Source of the DNA: Gemmata massiliana
GTDB lineage: Bacteria > Planctomycetota > Planctomycetia > Gemmatales > Gemmataceae
Length of the DNA: 39,983 nucleotides
Direction: 5' to 3'
Assembly (NCBI GenBank): GCA_000531095.1
Contig: HG799478.1
Span: 5,131-45,113, forward strand
Shown here: positions 30,574 to 38,389 of the stretch, piece by piece
Position numbering within the stretch: the first letter of the stretch is position 1
Layout: every line of letters begins with the position of its first letter
The notes under the pieces: generated by a model
Told to the model about the DNA's origin: nothing
The model's database searches: none
The model's input: the letters and a program-made list of their open reading frames with translations, nothing else
Translations under genes and position numbers: made by a program

Positions 30574-33288
30574 TTGGCCGACGCAACCACACCGCCGAAC
30601 GGTCCGGATGCCCCCCCACCTGCCGGCGCCCTCGCAGTAATCGATCCACTCGACATCGTAGACGAACTCCGGGACAGTTACCTCACATACGCCCAGTCGG
30701 TCATCATCAGCCGCGCGCTGCCGGACGTGCGCGACGGGCTGAAGCCGTCCCAGCGCCGCATCCTCGTCGCGATGAACGACCTCGGGCTCGGGCCGAGTAC
30801 GTCCACCAGCAAGTGCGCCGGTATCATCGGCGAAACGATGAAGCGGTACCACCCGCACGGCGACGCATCCATCTACGACTCGCTCGTCCGGATGGCGCAG
30901 GACTGGAACCTGCGGTACCGGCTCGTTCACGGGCAGGGGAACTTCGGCTCCATCGCCGGCCTGCCGCCCGCTGCCCACCGTTATACCGAAGCCCGCCTCA
31001 CGACGGCCGCGAGCGAACTGCTCGAAGACCTCGAACGCGACACCGTCGACTTCATCGACAACTACGACGGCAAGTACCGTGAACCGCTCGTGCTGCCCGG
31101 GAAGTTCCCGAACCTGCTCGTGAACGGTTCGGACGGCATCGCGGTGGGTATGGCGACGCACATCCCGCCGCACAACTTGCGCGAGGTCTGCACCGCCCTA
31201 ACCAAGCTCATCGACGAACCCGACGCTACGCTTGCCGATCTCTTTCAGATCATCCCGGGGCCGGACTTCCCCACCGGCGGCCAGATCATGGGGCGCCAGG
31301 GAATCGTCGACGCCTACTCGCGCGGGGCCGGTAAGATCACGCTCCGCGCCCGCGCCGACATCGTCGAAGAGGGGCGCGGAAAGACCCCGGTCATCATCAT
31401 CCGCGAGGTTCCGTTCCAGGTCACGCGGAATGCCCTCACCGAAGAAATCAACCAACTCGTGAAGGACGAGCGGATCGCCAACGTCCGCGGCATCCGCGAC
31501 GAGTCGTCCGCGCGCAACGGCGAACCCGTGCGCCTCGTCATCGAACTGACCAACAAGGGCGACCCGCACCTCATCCTGAATCAACTGTACCAGTACTCGA
31601 AGCTCCAAAAAACGGTCAGCATCATTATGCTCGCGCTGGTGGACGGCCGCCCGCGCGAACTCACGCTCAAGGAGATGTTGCAGAAATTCCTCGAGCACCG
31701 GGTCCACGTCATCCGGCGGCGCACCGAGTTCCTGTTACGCGAGGCGAAGCGCCGGGGGCACATCCTCGAAGGGCAGCTCATCGCCATCGCGGACATCGAG
31801 AACGTCATCAAGATTTGCCGCACGTCCCCGAACCGCACCGAGGCGAAGACCCGGCTCCAGGGGCTCGCGGTTCCGTCCAGCTTAATGCAACGCGCGATCG
31901 GCGAAGCGGCCTTCGACGCGCTCCAGCGCGAACTCGGCACCGTGTCCGAGTACCGCATGACGGAAGCCCAGGCCGAGGCCGTGGTCCGGCTCCAGCTCGG
32001 TCAGCTCGCGGCCCTCGAAAGCGACGAGATCCTAAAAGAGTATCTCCAACTCCGCGACCTGATCCGCGGGTACGAGACGCTGCTCTCGGACGACGCGAAC
32101 GTCCGTGCCGTGATCCGCGACGATCTCGAAAAGATGGCCGCGAAGTACGGTGACGCGCGCCGAACCGAGATCACAGACGGCGACGGCGACGTGGATATGG
32201 AAGACCTGATCGTGGACGAGCCGAACGTCGTCACGATCACACACGAGGGCTTCGTGAAGCGCATGCCGCTGACCGAGTACCGCGTGCAGGGGCGCGGGGG
32301 CAAGGGCGTGCAGGGCGGGCTGCGCGACAACGACTTCGTGGAGCACTTCTTCGTGGCCAGCACGAAGGCCTACCTCTTGTGCTTCGCGAACACAGGCCAG
32401 ATGTACTGGCTGAAGGTCTACAGGATTCCGCAGGCAGCGCGCACGAACGCGGGCCGGAGCATCGCCAACGTGCTCTCGCTCAAGGCCGAAGAGAAGATCA
32501 CGAGCATCGTGCCGGTGCGCGAGTTCAGCGAGGGTTACCACCTGTTCATGACCACGCGCCAGGGCACGGTCAAGAAAACCGACCTGATGGCGTACAGCAA
32601 CGTGCGGACCGGGGGGATCATCGGTATCACGCTCGACGAGGGCGACGAGCTCATCAACGTCGCACTCACGAAACCGGGCGACGAGATCATCTTGAGCACG
32701 CAGAAGGGCATGGCGATCCGCTTCCGCGAGTCCAACGCCCGACCGATGGGCCGCACGGCCCGCGGGGTGAAGGGTATCAAACTCGGCAAGGACGACGCAC
32801 TCGTCGGCATGGTGGTCGCGGACCCGGACGGGGTGCTCCTCACCGTCTGCGAAAACGGCTACGGCAAGCGCACGCCGTTCGGCGCGAACACCCCGGTGCC
32901 CGAGGGGGCGACCGACTCCGACGACGATAACGCGGCCGAACCGGAGGTCGTGGAGCCAGAAGCGGAAAGCACCGACTCCGAAAACGAGAACGACCCGTCG
33001 AACATGCGATACCGGCTCCAGCGCCGCGGTGGTAAGGGCGTGAAGGACGTGAAGGTGACCGCCAAGAACGGCAAGGTGATCGCCATCACGAGCGTGCGCG
33101 ACGGCGACGAAATCATGCTCATCACGAAGGACGGCATGGTAACTCGAAGCCGAGTGGACGCGATCCGCATCGTCGGCCGGAACACGCAGGGCGTGAAGGT
33201 CATGAACCTGAGCGACGGCGACCGGATCGTGTCGGTCGCGAAGGTGGCTCAAGATAACGTCGGCGACGCGGGGGAGGTAAAAGAATAA
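30574..33288 (+). CDS. gyrA: DNA gyrase subunit A (or a GyrA/ParC paralog)
   Basis: Catalytic subunit of a type IIA topoisomerase. TTG 30574 is chosen because AAGGAG lies six bases before it; a TTG at 30559 overlaps that site. The protein is about 904 residues. Breakage-reunion domain: HPHGDASIYDSLVRMAQ (about 93-109), the active Tyr137 in RYTEARL, GIAVGMATHIPPHNL and IPGPDFPTGG. The C-terminal beta-pinwheel starts at about 555. A GyrA-box-like QGRGGKG at 572-578 and a full QRRGGKG at 816-822 both occur. An acidic insert (about 775-810) separates the fifth and sixth blades. Differences from the usual sequence: GSIAGLPPAAHRYTE instead of the DGD..AAMRYTE form, and Ala98 at the position equivalent to E. 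coli Ser83. No gyrB is adjacent. Confidence 0.93.
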   Translation: MADATTPPNGPDAPPPAGALAVIDPLDIVDELRDSYLTYAQSVIISRALPDVRDGLKPSQRRILVAMNDLGLGPSTSTSKCAGIIGETMKRYHPHGDASIYDSLVRMAQDWNLRYRLVHGQGNFGSIAGLPPAAHRYTEARLTTAASELLEDLERDTVDFIDNYDGKYREPLVLPGKFPNLLVNGSDGIAVGMATHIPPHNLREVCTALTKLIDEPDATLADLFQIIPGPDFPTGGQIMGRQGIVDAYSRGAGKITLRARADIVEEGRGKTPVIIIREVPFQVTRNALTEEINQLVKDERIANVRGIRDESSARNGEPVRLVIELTNKGDPHLILNQLYQYSKLQKTVSIIMLALVDGRPRELTLKEMLQKFLEHRVHVIRRRTEFLLREAKRRGHILEGQLIAIADIENVIKICRTSPNRTEAKTRLQGLAVPSSLMQRAIGEAAFDALQRELGTVSEYRMTEAQAEAVVRLQLGQLAALESDEILKEYLQLRDLIRGYETLLSDDANVRAVIRDDLEKMAAKYGDARRTEITDGDGDVDMEDLIVDEPNVVTITHEGFVKRMPLTEYRVQGRGGKGVQGGLRDNDFVEHFFVASTKAYLLCFANTGQMYWLKVYRIPQAARTNAGRSIANVLSLKAEEKITSIVPVREFSEGYHLFMTTRQGTVKKTDLMAYSNVRTGGIIGITLDEGDELINVALTKPGDEIILSTQKGMAIRFRESNARPMGRTARGVKGIKLGKDDALVGMVVADPDGVLLTVCENGYGKRTPFGANTPVPEGATDSDDDNAAEPEVVEPEAESTDSENENDPSNMRYRLQRRGGKGVKDVKVTAKNGKVIAITSVRDGDEIMLITKDGMVTRSRVDAIRIVGRNTQGVKVMNLSDGDRIVSVAKVAQDNVGDAGEVKE

Positions 33289-33301
33289 GACAGAAGACAC
33301 T

Positions 33302-33433
33302 GAGCCGCGGGTGAACACAAACAGCGCAGATAAACCCCAGACGAGATTCCGTTCCGAATCACACGGGCCGACTTTCTTAGCTCGCGCCTAATTCCTGGGC
33401 TTTATCCGCGCTATTTGCGTTCATCCGCGGCTC
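33302..33433. repeat. Imperfect long inverted repeat between gyrA and the epimerase gene
   Basis: Arms 33302-33340 and 33395-33433 (39 bp each) are inverse complements with five mismatches, all in a pattern GAGCCGCGG..GAAC.CAAA..GCGC.GATAAA. The spacer is 54 bases. It may be a dispersed palindrome or a strong terminator for gyrA. Confidence 0.85.
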
Positions 33434-33467
33434 CGCTCTTCTCCCCTAGATTTTGGAGCCTGGTTCA

Positions 33468-34481
33468 ATGCGCGTGTTGATTACCGGCGGGTACGGGTTC
33501 ATCGGGGCGTGGATCATCCGCAACCTGTTGTCGCGCGGCGATCAGGTGTGGGTCTTCGACCTCCGCGAAGACGCCCGCCGATTGCGGCTGATCCTCCCCG
33601 AGAGCGAGGTCGCGAAGGTCACGTTCGTGCAGGGCGACGTGACCGACCTCAAGGCGCTCTCCGCCGCAATTGCTACTCACCAAATTTCGCACATCATTCA
33701 CCTCGCCGGACTGCAAGTGCCGACGTGCCGCGTGGACCCGATGCTGGGCGCGAAAGTGAACGTGCTCGGCACACTCGCCGTGTTCGAGGCTGTGAAAGCC
33801 GCGGGCGATCAGGTGAAGCGCCTCGTGTACGCCAGCTCTGCTGCGGTCTTCGGCGGCCCGGACAAGTACCCGGCCGGCGCCCAACCGGACGACGCACTAC
33901 TCGTTCCCAGCACCCACTACGGCGTGTTCAAGTGCTGCAACGAGGGTAATGCTCGCATCTACTTCCAGGATTCGGGCATTTCCAGCGTCGGGCTGCGCCC
34001 GTGGACCGTGTACGGTGCCGGTCGCGACCTCGGCATGACCAGCGAACCGACGAAGGCCATCAAAGCGGTGCTGCTCGGCCGGCCGTACCACATCAACTTC
34101 GGCGGGGCGAGCGACTTCCAGTACGTCGATGACGTGGCGAAGACCTTCATCTACTCGATGGACCGGCCGTACTCGGGAGCGAAGAGCTACAATCTCCGCG
34201 GCGCGGTCATCACGATGAAGGAGTTCCACGCGGCACTCAGCACCGTGCTGCCGGAAGCAGCAAAGTTGGTCACGTTCGGAACCACCCAAATCGCCATCGC
34301 CTACGACCTCTCCGACGACGGCCTCCAGCGCGACCTGGGACCGATGCCGAAAACGCCACTCGAAGCCGGTATCCGCGAGACGGTCGCGATCTTTAAGCAA
34401 CTTCAAAGCGAAGGGCGACTCGACACCTCGGACCTCGACGCGCCCAAAATGGCCCCGGTCGCGGTCGCCGACGAGCCGTAA
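33468..34481 (+). CDS. NAD-dependent epimerase/dehydratase (extended SDR)
   Basis: 337 residues from ATG 33468, with TGGAG about 9 bases upstream. The Rossmann motif GGYGFIG lies at about 7-13; Asp31 in VFDLRED suggests NAD(H) preference. Catalytic Ser123/124 in YASSAAVFGG and Tyr151-Lys155 in HYGVFK are present. The C-terminal substrate domain contains RPWTVYGAGRDLGMTSEPTKAI and SDFQYVDDVAKTF, typical of nucleotide-sugar epimerases/dehydratases. A UDP-sugar is the likely substrate; the exact one cannot be told. It is a single-gene unit, and the upstream inverted repeat separates it from gyrA. Confidence 0.92.
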   Translation: MRVLITGGYGFIGAWIIRNLLSRGDQVWVFDLREDARRLRLILPESEVAKVTFVQGDVTDLKALSAAIATHQISHIIHLAGLQVPTCRVDPMLGAKVNVLGTLAVFEAVKAAGDQVKRLVYASSAAVFGGPDKYPAGAQPDDALLVPSTHYGVFKCCNEGNARIYFQDSGISSVGLRPWTVYGAGRDLGMTSEPTKAIKAVLLGRPYHINFGGASDFQYVDDVAKTFIYSMDRPYSGAKSYNLRGAVITMKEFHAALSTVLPEAAKLVTFGTTQIAIAYDLSDDGLQRDLGPMPKTPLEAGIRETVAIFKQLQSEGRLDTSDLDAPKMAPVAVADEP

Positions 34482-34760
34482 AAGTTATTCCGCGTAGTCC
34501 GCTATTCCGCGGGCGGGCTACGCGGTGGCTATCCAAAAAGTACCAACCGAATCGCATCGGACACTTCTCCACATTTTGCCGTACCCCTACCTTCACGCGC
34601 AGTTGTAATTCCGCCATTTGCGGAATGTAGACTTTCTGTGAAGTCGCAACGGTTACAATGATCGCGCAGAAACTGCGGGCGCCAATCCGCAGCGCCAAAA
34701 ACGCTCGAAAGCCTTGAAAACCCGGCACTCCGTCACTTCTCGTCGAATTTTGATCCGTTG
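34482..34760. other. Intergenic region after the epimerase gene
   Basis: About 280 bases without a credible gene, less GC-rich than the coding flanks. TTCCGC..TTTGCGGAA near 34610-34625 is a small inverted repeat (TTCCGCCATTTGCGGAA). No other feature is seen before the promoter at 34761. Confidence 0.4.
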
Positions 34761-34776
34761 TGGCACGGTCCCTGCA
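34761..34776 (+). promoter_or_regulatory. Sigma-54 (RpoN) type promoter
   Basis: TGGCACGGTCCCTGCA matches the -24/-12 consensus TGGCAC-N5-TTGCW at all conserved positions except C for the first T of TTGC; the invariant GG and GC are exactly 10 bases apart. Transcription would start near 34788, giving a leader of about 36 bases before the 61-codon gene at 34824. Activation by an enhancer-binding protein would be needed; no such site is recognised. Confidence 0.7.
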
Positions 34777-34823
34777 TTACAGCACCTCATCGAAACGAAA
34801 CCTAACCGCAAGGAAGCATAGAG

Positions 34824-35009
34824 ATGACCCCGATCACCAACACCGCCCGCGTTACCACGACCGCCTCGACCACCACCGACGCCGAAAAGCTCCTTCGCGA
34901 CATGGCCTACGTCCTCAAGCTGACCCGCCGCGTGAAGGAAGAAATGAGCGCCGACCGCGCTCAAACCCAGACCCCGGCCACGAACCCCGAACGTGCGCTG
35001 GTCGCGTAA
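34824..35009 (+). CDS. 61-residue Thr-rich small protein, unknown function
   Basis: A short protein with a Thr-rich N-terminus (about 1-18, TPITNTARVTTTASTTT), a central amphipathic helix (about 19-47, DAEKLLRDMAYVLKLTRRVKEEMSA) and a polar tail. It has no signal or membrane segment. AAGGA lies about 10-14 bases before the ATG. The gene is framed by a sigma-54-type promoter 48 bp upstream and a strong intrinsic terminator 57 bp downstream, which makes it convincing as an independent, regulated unit. I recognise no family. The helix could bind protein or membrane; this is inferred from its pattern only. Confidence 0.75.
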   Translation: MTPITNTARVTTTASTTTDAEKLLRDMAYVLKLTRRVKEEMSADRAQTQTPATNPERALVA

Positions 35010-35066
35010 GACTGAGCCATCCCCCATGCCGCTCCCTTAGTCTCCTTTGAAACAGGAGGACCAAGC

Positions 35067-35126
35067 AAAGCGGGCGGGAATTCCCAACGGCTTACTCCCG
35101 CCGTTCGGATCCCCGCCCGCTTTTTT
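35067..35126 (+). terminator. Strong rho-independent terminator
   Basis: AAAGCGGGCGGG at 35067-35078 pairs with CCCGCCCGCTTT from 35112, followed by a T6 run at 35121-35126; a smaller inner stem AACGGC...GCCGTT lies in the loop. It closes the 61-codon transcription unit. Confidence 0.9.
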
Positions 35127-35305
35127 CGTTTACCCACACGCATTCACGTCAACGCTGCCTTCCCATCTTCCCACCCTTTTGCCGGCTCAATCACCGGATT
35201 ATTCCAATCGTGCGAACGAATCTGGATTTGTGCAAAGTTCGCGGAGCGCCGTGGCCGAAAACTTTTCTGAAGCGAATGGTTCGTTGGGTCATCGGGGAGG
35301 GGGAA
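35127..35305. promoter_or_regulatory. Leader region of the lipoprotein gene
   Basis: About 180 bases between the terminator and the next start. It must contain the promoter for the genes at 35306 and 36710; GGGGAGGGGG directly before ATG 35306 is the ribosome site. No promoter is resolved. Confidence 0.4.
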
Positions 35306-36586
35306 ATGAAGCGTACCGCGACCACGTTGGTGCTTTTAGCCGGATTCGGCGGCGGGTGCGTGAGCCCCGAGCCGCAAGCCCAGCCACAAACCCAAATGCC
35401 GCCGCAGCGCGCCGGCGGGTTCGGCACCGTTACCCGTGGTAAAGAAGTTGGTGGGGTGCAGGGGCCGACCGGCGAACCGGTGATGGCCGTTCGCGGGTCC
35501 ACTCCGATGGGTGGGTCGAGCGGAGTGAAGCAAGCCGGCGGGCCGACCGCGCTCGTCGGCGACACTGGCATTGTTCGCCCCGTGTCGGGCTTCGGCCACA
35601 CACGGGTCACCGCGAACGAGGGCTGCACGAGCTGCTCCGTGCCGGGCGTTGGCGGTGGCGTCATTCGTGACGCCGGTTCGAGTTACGGGCCGCCCCCGGG
35701 TTACGGGGCCGCCGGTCCTTACGGCCCGCAGGACTCACTGCGGCACGGTATCGTTCCGGTCCCCACGATGGGGCCGCCCGGAGCCGTTGCTGCGTTCGGG
35801 GCCATCGGTGCGGGTGGTGGTGGGATGGGCATGCGGGCGGGTCTGCCGAACGGCCGCTCGTCGATCAATTTCACCGGCCCGGCCGGGATGAAAGTGACGT
35901 GGCAGTTGCCGGACGGAAGCTTCAATGACGAAGCCAGCGCTCTGACCGCGCCGAAGGCTTACAACTTCCTGCAAGGGTCCGTGTACCGGTTGCGGCTCAC
36001 GAGCATCCTGCCGGATCACCCGGGTAGCTCGTTCTACCCGACGCTCGAAGTGGCCCCGGCCAACCCGAAGACGCTCGTGTTCCTGAGCCACTCGTCGGTG
36101 CCGATCACGTTTACCGCGGACGACTTCGCCCAGGCGAAGGCGGGCAACCTCGTGGTGAAGGTGGTGTACCTGCCGGACCCGATCAACCAGGACTTCAGCA
36201 CCGTCGCCGGCGCCGAAGAAGTGGTGTCCACGCGGCTCGAACCGGGTGCCGACCCGGTCGCGGAAGCCCAGCGCCGCGGGGCGATCCTAGCTATCATCCG
36301 CATGGGTAACATCGACCTGGAGAACCGCGTCTCGCCCGCGATGACCGCGCCGCCCCCCGGTCTGATGCTGCCGCCGGGTGGCCCGGCGCCGGTCCCGGCT
36401 CCGAACGCAACGCCGCCGAAGCCGAAGGGCGCCGTCGAACTGCCGATCAACCCGCCGGGCACCGCTAGCGTCCGCCCGCTGGTCGCTCTGCCCGGACTAC
36501 CAGCCGGTGCTCCGACGGACCTGCCGCTCGCACCGAGTGCTCCGGTGGCCCCGACCGCTCCTGGCCTGAAGTCGGCGATCAAGTAA
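35306..36586 (+). CDS. Gly/Pro-rich secreted lipoprotein, paralogous core to the next gene
   Basis: About 426 residues from ATG 35306, chosen for the GGGGAGGGGG site and because MKRTATTLVLLAGFGGGC then forms a lipoprotein signal with a Cys at about residue 18. It should be anchored to a membrane or the outer surface. Residues about 20-190 are low-complexity Gly/Pro/Gln with one CTSC pair. A beta-rich core (about 200-345) contains VTWQLPDGSFND, YRLRLTSILPDHPGSSFYPTLEV, VPITFTADDFAQA.AGNLVVKVVYLPDP and AILAIIRMGNIDLENR. The last 80 residues are Pro/Ala-rich. The core resembles that of the protein at 36710 (shared YPxxEV, VVxVxYLxDP, AIxRxGN), so the two are paralogs. Function unknown; a structural envelope role is plausible. 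Confidence 0.8.
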   Translation: MKRTATTLVLLAGFGGGCVSPEPQAQPQTQMPPQRAGGFGTVTRGKEVGGVQGPTGEPVMAVRGSTPMGGSSGVKQAGGPTALVGDTGIVRPVSGFGHTRVTANEGCTSCSVPGVGGGVIRDAGSSYGPPPGYGAAGPYGPQDSLRHGIVPVPTMGPPGAVAAFGAIGAGGGGMGMRAGLPNGRSSINFTGPAGMKVTWQLPDGSFNDEASALTAPKAYNFLQGSVYRLRLTSILPDHPGSSFYPTLEVAPANPKTLVFLSHSSVPITFTADDFAQAKAGNLVVKVVYLPDPINQDFSTVAGAEEVVSTRLEPGADPVAEAQRRGAILAIIRMGNIDLENRVSPAMTAPPPGLMLPPGGPAPVPAPNATPPKPKGAVELPINPPGTASVRPLVALPGLPAGAPTDLPLAPSAPVAPTAPGLKSAIK

Positions 36587-36606
36587 ACGCAAGTTCCAAC
36601 GAGTTC

Positions 36607-36689
36607 CAGGTTCCGAGTTCCGGTTCCGAGTTAAAGACCGCGGGCGAACAGCTTGTGTCTTCAACTTGGGAACCGGAACTCGGAACCTG
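36607..36689. repeat. Perfect 21-bp inverted repeat between the paired secreted-protein genes
   Basis: Arms 36607-36627 and 36669-36689 are exact inverse complements (core GGTTCCGAGTTCCGG) with a 41-base loop, filling most of the 123-bp gap. The arm itself contains tandem GTTCCGA/GTTCCGG units. It could attenuate the downstream gene or be a small mobile palindrome. Confidence 0.92.
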
Positions 36690-36709
36690 TTGCTGAATAG
36701 AGGTTCGCC

Positions 36710-38263
36710 ATGAGAGCGAAAACGCTGACGCTGCTCGGTGCCCTGGCCGTTGCTCAGGGGCTCGCTCCGGCCCAACCGGGACCGGTCCCGACACAAGGGG
36801 GGGGCGCGGGGTTCGGCGCAGCGCAACCGGGACCACTCGGTCCGCCCCGCATGATTCCCGGAGCAGATGTGCTCCAACCTGGTATGGGCGCGCCGGTGCC
36901 CGCTCCGCTCGTCGCGGCCAAGTTCCTCGCACCGAAAGACGTGCGCGTCACCGCGTTCCCGGGTTCGGCCCAGAGCCGGATGTACGACGCTCCCGCCGTG
37001 ATGGGCCTCCGGCCCGGTTACGTGTACCGCTTCGAGCTGAGCAACCTACCGTACAGCCCCGGTCAAGCGCTGTACCCGGAAGTAGAAGTGCGCGGAACAC
37101 TGGTCCCGCGCCCCGGCATGAAGTACATGGATCACCCGATCCCGCTCGTGTTCTCGGCGTCCGACATCGAACGCGCGCTCAAAGGCGCGGTGATTACGAA
37201 GGTCATTTACCTGGAAGACCCGGAGAAGGCGTTGCCCACGGAAGTGGGGGCAAACTCCCCGGTCGAGATGACCGACAGCACCGACAGCGACGCGGTCAAA
37301 TCCGCGCTCGCCAACGGCCGGCTCATGGCGATCGTCCGCTTGGGCAATCTGAAGCCCACCGCTGACCAACTCAAGACGTATGTAATCGAAGGCACGATTT
37401 TGCTCCCGGGCGAGAAGCTCCTGAAATCACCGATCGCTCCACCGCAGTTTTCGTACTTGGCGTGCCCGATGTACGACCCGCTCCTGGGACCGAAGGGTCC
37501 GAAAGAGGAGTGTTTCGTCGACGGTGGTGACAAGGGAGCCCCGTTGGGGATCGGTCCGAACGGTCGGCTCGGCGGATTGAACGCGACCGATGTGGGTGTG
37601 GAGTACACCATCGGCGGGCGCAGAAAAGTAACGACCTCCAACGAGGTCTGCATCTGCTCGCCGCGGTTCATGATTCGCCGCGCGGAAGTGTTGCCGAACG
37701 GCTTGGATCACCAAGTGCGGGCAGCGGCAAACGTGGGCGCAATGGGTGCCGGGGCTATCAAAGACCGGCGCGCGCCAATGGTCGATATCGCCCGAACCAA
37801 ACCGGCTGAGCTCGAGGGCAAGGTGCGCCCGTCCGCGTTCGTGGGTAAGGTGGGTACAGCGTTCTTCATCAACACCAGCCGGCCAGCAGCGGTCGGCCAA
37901 ATCGCGGGTGTGAAGATCGTCGGCGTGGTGGTCGAACCGGAACAACTCACCGCGTTCCCGAGGCTGGCCCCGCTCACCGTGACCAAGAGCGTGGACCCAT
38001 CTGGCCCGAAGGAAGCAGGTGAAGTGGTAACGATCACGATCCGGTACGCGAACACCGGCTCGAAGGCCGTAAGCGACATCGTGGTCAGCGACAGTTTGAG
38101 CGGGCGCCTGGAGTACGTGGAGGGCTCGTCGCAGTCCGACCGGCCCTCGAACTTCACCGTCGCGGACAACGAAGTCGGCTCAACGGTAGTACGCTGGGAG
38201 TTACCCGGCACGATCCTCCCGGGCCAGAGTGGAACCGTGCGGTTCAAGGCAAAAGTGCGGTAA
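36710..38263 (+). CDS. Secreted protein with paralogous core and C-terminal DUF11 domain
   Basis: 517 residues with a signal peptide (about 1-21, MRAKTLTLLGALAVAQGLAPA). A Gly/Pro-rich segment follows and includes a G8 run in the DNA (36797-36804). The core (about 60-230) has RMYDAPAVMGLRPGYVYRFELSNLPYSPGQALYPEVEV, IPLVFSASDIERALKGAVITKVIYLEDPEKA and RLMAIVRLGNLKP, related to the core of the protein at 35306. A middle region with several Cys (about 240-360: YLACPMYDP, EECF, EVCICSPRF) has no recognised fold. The last about 95 residues are a DUF11/conserved-repeat domain (LTVTKSVDPSGPKEAGEVVTITIRYANTGSKAVSDIVVSDSL), an Ig-like fold usual in surface proteins. It is probably co-transcribed with the lipoprotein, subject to the inverted repeat between them. 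Confidence 0.85.
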   Translation: MRAKTLTLLGALAVAQGLAPAQPGPVPTQGGGAGFGAAQPGPLGPPRMIPGADVLQPGMGAPVPAPLVAAKFLAPKDVRVTAFPGSAQSRMYDAPAVMGLRPGYVYRFELSNLPYSPGQALYPEVEVRGTLVPRPGMKYMDHPIPLVFSASDIERALKGAVITKVIYLEDPEKALPTEVGANSPVEMTDSTDSDAVKSALANGRLMAIVRLGNLKPTADQLKTYVIEGTILLPGEKLLKSPIAPPQFSYLACPMYDPLLGPKGPKEECFVDGGDKGAPLGIGPNGRLGGLNATDVGVEYTIGGRRKVTTSNEVCICSPRFMIRRAEVLPNGLDHQVRAAANVGAMGAGAIKDRRAPMVDIARTKPAELEGKVRPSAFVGKVGTAFFINTSRPAAVGQIAGVKIVGVVVEPEQLTAFPRLAPLTVTKSVDPSGPKEAGEVVTITIRYANTGSKAVSDIVVSDSLSGRLEYVEGSSQSDRPSNFTVADNEVGSTVVRWELPGTILPGQSGTVRFKAKVR

Positions 38264-38284
38264 CTTTTGGGATCAGACGTGTTC

Positions 38285-38332
38285 CGCGCAAAGACGAACC
38301 CGGCCCATGTGAGCCGGGTTCGTCTTTGCGCG
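38285..38332. terminator. Bidirectional terminator between DUF11 protein and hflX
   Basis: Perfect 20-bp arms 38285-38304 and 38313-38332 (CGCGCAAAGACGAACCCGGC and its complement) with an 8-base loop, starting 22 bases after the DUF11 gene stop and 58 bases before the end of the convergent hflX gene. AAATTT follows on the plus strand. Confidence 0.85.
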
Positions 38333-38389
38333 AAATTTCAGATTTACAAAGGTCGCTCGCAAACAAACAAAAGGTTAGTCCGGGCAAGC

